Positions 1-4,354 of a stretch of DNA of 11,456 bases are shown here, piece after piece (the first letter of the stretch is position 1; each line of letters opens with the position of its first letter). This DNA comes from Syntrophales bacterium. GTDB taxonomy: Bacteria; Desulfobacterota; Syntrophia; Syntrophales; UBA5619. The stretch is from the NCBI GenBank assembly GCA_028712015.1, contig JAQTRB010000034.1:1-11456 (forward strand), given 5' to 3'. A model generated the notes under the pieces. That model was given only the letters and a program-made list of their open reading frames with translations. It had not been told where the DNA came from and ran no database searches. A program made the translations under genes and the position numbers.

Positions 1-127
1 ATGGCGCATCGAAAACCCGGAGGATCACGTTCCCCGTCGCCAGCAGCATCAGCGCAAGAATCGCCGTCCCGCTCAGAATGAGCAGCAGTCGGTTCAAAAG
101 ATCGTTGATCCTCTCGAGTGTTTCCAC
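1..127 (-). CDS. dctQ: TRAP transporter small permease, DctQ family (N-terminal part)
   Basis: This is the first 42 codons of a TRAP transporter small membrane subunit; the rest lies off the left edge. DctQ proteins pair with the large permease DctM in the inner membrane and work with the periplasmic binding protein DctP. The visible part has a short amphipathic start (METLERINDLLNR) and then one hydrophobic segment, roughly residues 14-37, ending in GNVILRVF. That ending resembles the conserved N-x-x-x-R motif at the end of DctQ helix 1. The start is GTG at 127, sharing one base with the dctP stop codon (TAGTG), which suggests translational coupling. The likely ribosome site is the GAGAAG at the end of dctP. 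The family call rests on position after dctP and on the helix pattern. Substrate is not visible. Confidence 0.8.
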   Translation of the reverse strand, partial: METLERINDLLNRLLLILSGTAILALMLLATGNVILRVFDAP

Positions 128-1158
128 TATTTGTTCTTCTCGTATTTTTTCGTCAGCCGCTCCACGTCGGCAACGATCTCCGCGCCCGGCAGCCCCTGGG
201 CGCTCACCTTCTTGATGTAGCCGTCGATGATCGGTTTCATAAGTTTCTTGATTTCCGCCTTGTCCGCGGCGGGAAGCTGAATCACCTCATGGTTGTATTT
301 TTGTTTTGACCAGGTCAGTGCCTCCGCGACGTGGCCATCGACGTACCTGCCCGTCCATTCCGCCTGCTCGACGCGCAGATCATCCATCGCCTTCTTGACG
401 TCGGCCGGGAGTGCGTTCCATTTGTCCCTGTTCATGACGACGGCAAAGGAAACGACGAACAGACTCGTGTCCGTGGCGAATGGGCAGTAGGCGGCGTAGT
501 TCATGTCCTTGAGGACCTCGAGTGAAGAAACCACTCCCTTGACGATTCCCTTCTGAATCGCCTCGGGCGTCTCGGACTGGGGCATCGCGATCGGAATGCC
601 ACCCAGATTCTTGACCACATCCACGCCGGTTCCCGATACGCGCAGCTCCATTCCCCTGAGGTCCTTCAACGTTCGGACCGGCTTGCTGGTCATGAAATCC
701 GCCGGCGGACAGGTGAAGAGGGTCAGGATTTTCACCTGTCCGAACTCTTTGGGCTTGTACTTGTCGATCAGGTCGTACAGCGCCAGGCTCGCCACGCGGG
801 CGCTGGGAAAACCAAGCGGCAGGTCCGCCGCCTCCGAAACCGGAAAGCGCCCCGGCTGGTAGCTCATCGCGAAATTACCGATGTCGGCGGTGCCCGCGAT
901 GACGCCGTCGAAGATGTTCTTGGCCGGCAGGAGCGTGCCGCCCGGGAAGGTGTTGATCTTCACCTGGCCGCTGGTCCGTTTTTCGATCTCCCTCGACCAC
1001 CGTTCCATCTGGATGCAGGGGAAGGTCGACGCCGGTGGAAAATTTGCGTAGGTCAGGGTGATGGGAGCGGCCGTCGCGGGCGCAGGCGCGAAGGTCATCG
1101 CCAGCATGACAAGAAAAAGCGTCAAAGCCAGCTTTGTACGGATGGGATGTCTATGCAT
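127..1158 (-). CDS. dctP: TRAP transporter periplasmic substrate-binding protein, DctP family
   Basis: A 343-residue periplasmic solute receptor that captures an organic acid and delivers it to a TRAP permease. Residues 1 to about 30 form a signal peptide: basic start, hydrophobic core LALTLFLVMLAMTF, and an Ala-rich cleavage site near PATAA. The mature protein shows family hallmarks: LTYANFPP at the first beta strand, FPGGTLL near 71-77, ADIGNFAMSYQPGRFP near 91-106, and LRGMELRVSGTG near 168-178. R173 matches the Arg that binds the substrate carboxylate in DctP proteins. Length is normal for the family. The start is ATG 1158 with a strong AGGAGG seven bases upstream. It lies 85 bases after iorB on the same strand, with no clear terminator between, and abuts dctQ. 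The ligand is unknown; co-transcription with iorAB under a Trp attenuator would suggest an aromatic or indolic carboxylate (inference). Confidence 0.93.
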   Translation of the reverse strand: MHRHPIRTKLALTLFLVMLAMTFAPAPATAAPITLTYANFPPASTFPCIQMERWSREIEKRTSGQVKINTFPGGTLLPAKNIFDGVIAGTADIGNFAMSYQPGRFPVSEAADLPLGFPSARVASLALYDLIDKYKPKEFGQVKILTLFTCPPADFMTSKPVRTLKDLRGMELRVSGTGVDVVKNLGGIPIAMPQSETPEAIQKGIVKGVVSSLEVLKDMNYAAYCPFATDTSLFVVSFAVVMNRDKWNALPADVKKAMDDLRVEQAEWTGRYVDGHVAEALTWSKQKYNHEVIQLPAADKAEIKKLMKPIIDGYIKKVSAQGLPGAEIVADVERLTKKYEKNK

Positions 1159-1163
1159 CGTGT

Positions 1164-1169
1164 CCTCCT
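1164..1169 (-). promoter_or_regulatory. Ribosome binding site of dctP
   Basis: A full AGGAGG on the minus strand, seven bases before ATG 1158. It is stronger than the sites of the other genes in this operon, so dctP may be translated more than iorAB, as is common for TRAP binding proteins. The rest of the 85-base gap upstream has A-rich runs. I find no convincing -35/-10 pair or terminator hairpin there, so read-through from iorB is the simplest view. Confidence 0.7.
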
Positions 1170-1243
1170 TTGGATGATCCTTTTTTCAATGCTTCGACCG
1201 GCAATTACAACCGATCCTTGATTTTTTTGTCGGTACGGAACAA

Positions 1244-1738
1244 CTATCCTTCCAGGCCAAAGGCAGCAAGGTTCATCTCCAATTGTGCGGTTGTCGAGAT
1301 CCGCTTCAGGACGGATTCGACCACGGCCCTGTCGCAGAAAAGGCCTCCTTGGCGGACCGCAAATCCCAAAAGAACGAGGTTTGCGACGACAATCGAGCCT
1401 CGCTTGCGTGCCAGTCCCGTTGCGTCAATCGATGTTCCTTTCCCGTCACCGGTCGCGTTGGTAAAAATCAGACCGCCCGGTTTCAGATAGCAGCGGTGGA
1501 CATCCAGGTTTTCCGCCTGGAGGAACAGTCCCACGTCGGCCTGTCCCATCCGAATCAGCGGGCTCGTGAAATCGCCGACCTTCACATGCGAAATGACCGT
1601 GCCGCCGCGCATGGCCATCCCGTGCGTCTCGGAGGTGAGCACCTCAAGGTTCATTGCAATGGCCGCTTCGGCCAGGATCCGGGTGATGAACAGGACCCCT
1701 TGTCCGCCGATGCCGCTGATAATGATTTGCTGATTCAT
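1244..1738 (-). CDS. iorB: Indolepyruvate:ferredoxin oxidoreductase, beta subunit
   Basis: The small subunit of a two-subunit 2-oxoacid:ferredoxin oxidoreductase that interconverts arylpyruvates (indolepyruvate, phenylpyruvate) plus CoA with arylacetyl-CoA, CO2 and reduced ferredoxin in the cytoplasm. It belongs to the POR/KOR gamma-type domain family. The glycine motif ISGIGGQGVLF sits at residues 7-17, followed by the conserved SETHGMAMRGGTVISHV and the NAxxLG-like segment seen here as ANLVLLGFA. At 164 residues it is slightly short for IorB (usually near 190) but ends in the typical NLAAFGLEG. Two ATG codons are adjacent, at 1741 and 1738. The GGAGGG upstream is only 2 bases from the first but 5 from the second, so I place the start at 1738. 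Either choice overlaps the iorA stop (ATGATGA), indicating translational coupling of the two subunits. Confidence 0.93.
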   Translation of the reverse strand: MNQQIIISGIGGQGVLFITRILAEAAIAMNLEVLTSETHGMAMRGGTVISHVKVGDFTSPLIRMGQADVGLFLQAENLDVHRCYLKPGGLIFTNATGDGKGTSIDATGLARKRGSIVVANLVLLGFAVRQGGLFCDRAVVESVLKRISTTAQLEMNLAAFGLEG

Positions 1739-3582
1739 CATATCCCTCCAGGGAATGGGTTGCCGGCGATGATTGCCCCGACCGGGCAGACATTACGACA
1801 GACGCCGCAGCCGATGCAGCGGTTCGGGTCGATCCGGGCGCGGTTCTGATCCTCGTCGAAGCCGATCGCCGGACATTCAAAGTCCTCGATACAGGAACGG
1901 CAGGCGATGCACTCCTCGGTGATCCTCATTCTGTAAACGGTTTGGGCGGCGCGAGCCCCGCGGTCGACGATGCAGGGGTGTTTCGCGATCACTACGGCGA
2001 TGCCGCCCTCCGGTGCACGGATGAAGGCGTCCGCTTCCTGGAGCATTGTTGTAACGTTCGCGATATCGTACGCTTCGGTCTCCCGCAGAAACGCAACGCC
2101 CGCGGCACGGACGATGTCGGGGATATTTATTTTCTTTCCAGACTTTCCATCGGCCAGGATCCCATTCTGAGGGGTCGGTTGGTGACCCGTCATCGCGGTC
2201 GTTCCATTGTCGAGGATGACGAGGATAAAACGGGCCCCCTGGAATACGGCGTTGATGAGTCCCGGTATTCCCGAATGGAAGAAGGTGGAATCGCCGATCG
2301 TGACGACGATCGTGGGGAAATTTTCCCCGTTCGCCGCGTAGGCGTGATAGAATCCCGCGCCCTGGCTGATGCAGGCGCCCATACAGTGACAAGTGTCCAC
2401 GGCGCCGAAATTCATGCCCAGGGTATAACAGCCGATGTCGCTTGGAAAGATACCGTCCGGAAAGGTTTCTCGGATCGCATAGAAGGCGGCGCGGTGGCCG
2501 CATCCGGCGCAGAGCGAAGGGCGAACCCCTCGTTTCGAAGGTGGATCGGCCGGATTTGTCGGGAGATCGAGAAATTTCCGGAGGATCTCCTCGACGATGT
2601 CCGGCGTGAGCTCTCCCTGGCGGGAGACGTCACCGGAGCTCCGGCCTCTGATCCGGGCGTCCGCGAACTGCATTTCGACCACGCTGTCCGTCTCCTCCAG
2701 AACAAGGATCTTTTCATACTCCTCTTTGATTTTCCCGATGAACGGCCGGTGGAGCGGATAAGCCAGGCGGACCTGGTAGAGGTCGATCTTTCCGGCCGGT
2801 CCCAGTCCCGCGAGCAATTCACGGGCATGGGCGAAGACGACGCCCGAAGCGACAATGCAGACCCGGGGACGGGATCCGTCGCCGGAATGAAGGATCGGAC
2901 GGAAGGCCGACTCCTCGGAGATCCGGTCCAGTTTTTCGTTCAGCAGGCGGTGAAGGCCGGTCAGAAACTGCGGCGTGGCCACCCAGCGACCGGGATCCTT
3001 CTTGAAAGTCGCTTTTTGTCCGGTTGGATCGGGCAACCCGCAAAAGACGTTCTGACGGGCGTGACAGATCCGGGTCGTCGGTCGAAGGATGACGGGAATC
3101 TCATATTTTTCCGAGAGCGCGAAGGCCTCGGCCACCATCTCCTTAGACTCGCGGGGGGAGGAGGGATCAAAAACCGGCGCCTTGGCGAAATGGGCGAAAA
3201 GGCGACTGTCCTGCTCCGTCTGGGAGCTGTGCGGGCCGGGATCGTCGGCGGCGATCAGGATGAAGCCGCCCGTAACGCCCAGATAGGTCGCCCGTGTAAA
3301 CGGGTCGGCCGCCACATTTAAGCCCACCTGCTTCATGGCGACGGCCGAACGGCGGCCGGCCATGCTGTTGGCCAGCGCCGTCTCGCAAGCCACCTTTTCA
3401 TTGACCGACCATTCCGTATGGATTATTGCCCCCGTCTCTCCGGCAAACGAGACGACCGATGCAAGGATCTCGGAAGACGGTGTTCCCGGGTAGGCTGCGA
3501 CCAGCGTACAATGCTGTTCCACGAGACCGCGGCCGATCGCCTCGTTTCCCATCAGAATTCTCTGCCCCGATTTTTCCATCAT
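1738..3582 (-). CDS. iorA: Indolepyruvate:ferredoxin oxidoreductase, alpha subunit
   Basis: The catalytic large subunit, 614 residues, normal for IorA. The N-terminal pyrimidine-binding domain has YPGTPSSEI and the EWSVNEKVA glutamate segment, then MKQVGLNVAADP. The central part is the domain II region. The C-terminal TPP-pyrophosphate domain begins at LCAGCGHRAAFYAI and carries GDSTFFHSGIPGL followed by LDNGTTAMTGHQ. The tail holds two ferredoxin-type [4Fe-4S] motifs: C558-C561-C564-C570 and C589-C592-C595-C599. Residues are counted from ATG 3582. I chose that start because GGAAGG lies 8 bases upstream and family similarity begins right after it. An in-frame upstream ATG at 3687 would force translation through the terminator hairpin and adds non-conserved residues. 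The gene is preceded by a Trp-type attenuator and overlaps iorB by its stop codon. Substrate preference (indole versus phenyl or hydroxyphenyl) cannot be read directly from the sequence; the leader argues for a Trp link. Confidence 0.95.
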   Translation of the reverse strand: MMEKSGQRILMGNEAIGRGLVEQHCTLVAAYPGTPSSEILASVVSFAGETGAIIHTEWSVNEKVACETALANSMAGRRSAVAMKQVGLNVAADPFTRATYLGVTGGFILIAADDPGPHSSQTEQDSRLFAHFAKAPVFDPSSPRESKEMVAEAFALSEKYEIPVILRPTTRICHARQNVFCGLPDPTGQKATFKKDPGRWVATPQFLTGLHRLLNEKLDRISEESAFRPILHSGDGSRPRVCIVASGVVFAHARELLAGLGPAGKIDLYQVRLAYPLHRPFIGKIKEEYEKILVLEETDSVVEMQFADARIRGRSSGDVSRQGELTPDIVEEILRKFLDLPTNPADPPSKRGVRPSLCAGCGHRAAFYAIRETFPDGIFPSDIGCYTLGMNFGAVDTCHCMGACISQGAGFYHAYAANGENFPTIVVTIGDSTFFHSGIPGLINAVFQGARFILVILDNGTTAMTGHQPTPQNGILADGKSGKKINIPDIVRAAGVAFLRETEAYDIANVTTMLQEADAFIRAPEGGIAVVIAKHPCIVDRGARAAQTVYRMRITEECIACRSCIEDFECPAIGFDEDQNRARIDPNRCIGCGVCRNVCPVGAIIAGNPFPGGI

Positions 3583-3600
3583 CTCCCAATCCTTCCCGGC

Positions 3601-3637
3601 AAAATAAAAAAGCCATGGGTTATGCGCCCATGGCTTT
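3601..3637 (-). terminator. Attenuator terminator (3:4 hairpin) in the iorA leader
   Basis: On the minus strand, AAAGCCATGGG (3637-3627), a 7-base loop CGCATAA, and CCCATGGCTTT (3619-3609) form a perfect 11-bp stem. TTTTTTATTTT follows down to 3601. This is a classic intrinsic terminator, but it sits upstream of iorA, only 18 bases before its ATG and well after a promoter candidate, so it must act as a regulated terminator. The loop and the first bases of the descending arm (CGCATAACC, 3626-3618) can instead pair with GGTTGTGCG (3689-3681) in the preceding leader, which would prevent this hairpin. Confidence 0.93.
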
Positions 3638-3764
3638 GATTTACTTCTTTGTTTCAAGGAATCTCTACACGCCGCAGACCCGCACAACCTTTGCCCTATG
3701 TGAGCTGCGCCACCACCAGAGGGTTATCGTACGGTTTTTCGAGTCCATAATCTATATCCTTGGA
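3609..3764 (-). promoter_or_regulatory. Tryptophan-type transcription attenuator controlling iorAB
   Basis: This leader contains all parts of a ribosome-mediated attenuator. Segment 1 (CGCAGCTCACA, 3709-3699) lies directly after the Trp codons and can pair with segment 2 (TGTG...CTGCG, 3686-3673) through CGCAG/CTGCG and CACA/TGTG. Segment 2/3: GGTTGTGCG (3689-3681) pairs over 9 bp, with one G-U, to CGCATAACC (3626-3618). Segment 3/4 is the 11-bp terminator. The 2:3 pairing takes up the terminator loop and two bases of its second arm, so the two structures exclude each other. Expected behaviour: a ribosome stalled at the Trp codons (3718-3710) covers segment 1, frees segment 2 and allows read-through. 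A ribosome reaching the stop at 3667 covers or releases segment 2 so that the terminator forms. Structures were found by eye, not by energy calculation. Confidence 0.88.
3665..3748 (-). CDS. Trp-rich leader peptide of the iorAB attenuator (27 residues)
   Basis: A short gene not found by usual length cut-offs. It begins ATG 3748 (MDSKNRTITL), carries three consecutive TGG Trp codons as residues 11-13, continues RSSHR, and stops at TAG 3667-3665. An AAGGA lies 8 bases before the ATG. Three adjacent Trp codons in a 27-residue peptide, placed just before alternative RNA pairings and an intrinsic terminator, is the signature of trp-operon leader peptides in Gram-negative bacteria. The WWWR segment resembles known proteobacterial trp leaders. 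Its role is to sense charged tRNA-Trp through ribosome stalling; the peptide itself probably has no function. What is unusual is the regulated gene: iorAB, not a trp biosynthetic gene. Confidence 0.9.
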   Translation of the reverse strand: MDSKNRTITLWWWRSSHRAKVVRVCGV

Positions 3765-3769
3765 TTGCG

Positions 3770-3798
3770 CTTCTACACCACGAGAAAAAGAAATGCAA
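3770..3798 (-). promoter_or_regulatory. Candidate sigma-70 promoter of the leader-iorAB operon
   Basis: On the minus strand TTGCAT (3798-3793) and TAGAAG (3775-3770) are separated by 17 bases. The -35 is good and the -10 is moderate. Initiation would fall near 3763, giving a short 5' end of about 15 bases before the leader peptide ATG with its AAGGA in place. It lies back to back with a plus-strand promoter candidate about 40 bases away. Found by eye; other hexamers are possible. Confidence 0.5.
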
Positions 3799-3835
3799 GT
3801 TTTTTTTGAAAGACGGAAAGTTCCGAGGAATCTCC

Positions 3836-3864
3836 TTGACATATTGAACCTGTTCCAATAGTTG
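3836..3864 (+). promoter_or_regulatory. Candidate sigma-70 promoter before the CaiB remnant
   Basis: A consensus TTGACA (3836-3841), 17-base spacer, then TAGTTG (3859-3864). The -35 is perfect but the -10 is poor. It points toward the CoA-transferase remnant and possibly the Ca2+-ATPase. An imperfect dyad, TATTG at 3842-3846 and CAATA at 3856-3860 around ACCTGTT, fills the spacer and touches the -10, the usual place for a repressor operator. Only the outer five bases of each arm match fully. Confidence 0.45.
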
Positions 3865-3901
3865 TCAGCAACGCATTGGCGACTTCGAGAAGGAGTTTCC
3901 C

Positions 3902-4198
3902 ATGAACATGCCTTTATCGGGGGTAAGGGTGCTTGATCTTTCCGTCATGATCGCCGGACCCATCAGCACTTTAATTCTGGCCGATCCGCAGATTCTGAGC
4001 CGGAATATGGTCCCCGAGGTCGATTACGGAAATGGCAAAAAGCACAAGATTGTCGGCAATCCGATCAAGATGTCCGAAATGGAACGGGAGAAGTTTACGC
4101 CGGCACCCAAGCTCGGAGAAAACACAGCGGAGATTCTGCGGGAATCGCTCCACTATTCTTCGGAAGGCATTGAAAAATTGATGGGGGAATCCCATTGA
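3902..4198 (+). pseudogene. CaiB/BaiF family CoA-transferase, internally deleted remnant
   Basis: This 98-codon frame is a fusion of the two ends of a class III (CaiB/BaiF, formyl-CoA transferase type) CoA-transferase. Residues 4-28 (PLSGVRVLDLS...AGP...LILAD) are the typical N-terminus. From residue 28 on (DPQILSRNMVPEV, then VGNPIKMSE, LGENTAEILRE and LHYSSEGIEKL) the sequence matches the typical C-terminus. Family members are about 400 residues, so about 300 internal residues are missing, including the region of the catalytic Asp that forms the acyl-CoA intermediate. The joint is near 3983-3990, at GATCCG. The deletion kept the reading frame, and a good ribosome site (AGAAGGAG, 3888-3895) remains. 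The product cannot be an active transferase; it may be a recent relic or, less likely, a small expressed protein or an assembly artefact. Confidence 0.85.
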
Positions 4199-4354
4199 CT
4201 TTTGAAGATCAAAACGAGTAAAAAATCTCCGATGCGTCCGAATCATCCAGGGATCGTTCGTACGATCCCGTATCCCCGCCCTGGCTGCCAAGGCGATTCA
4301 GCTCTCCGAGGAGGAGGCGGGGCTCTATAGCGTCCCAAGGAGGAGGAAAATTCG
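4199..4354. other. Intergenic region with a perfect 8-bp inverted repeat
   Basis: Between the CoA-transferase remnant and the Ca2+-ATPase. GGGATCGT (4250-4257), a 4-base spacer and ACGATCCC (4262-4269) form a perfect inverted repeat with no T-run after it on either strand within a few bases, so it is not a good intrinsic terminator. It could be an operator or an mRNA hairpin. I find no convincing promoter for the ATPase here. A very strong ribosome site, AAGGAGGAGG (4337-4346), lies 8 bases before its ATG. Confidence 0.55.

Noticed and set aside
1942..3321. A 459-codon open frame on the plus strand
   Set aside because: It runs antisense to iorA, which has complete family motifs. The translation is rich in Arg, Gly and Asp with no recognisable domain, typical of mirror frames in GC-rich genes.
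3583..3687. N-terminal extension of iorA from an ATG at 3687
   Set aside because: The extension would be read through the terminator hairpin, has no family similarity and lacks a good ribosome site. ATG 3582 has one.
3426..3809. A plus-strand open frame across the iorA leader
   Set aside because: It covers the attenuator on the opposite strand and has low-complexity, non-conserved sequence. The leader peptide and terminator explain the region.
4270..4350. Coding-like stretch (reads IPALAAKAIQLSEEEAGLYS) just before the ATPase
   Set aside because: The composition looks protein-like, and it might be a leftover gene end. It is too short to assign, has no start or ribosome site, and runs into the ATPase ribosome site.
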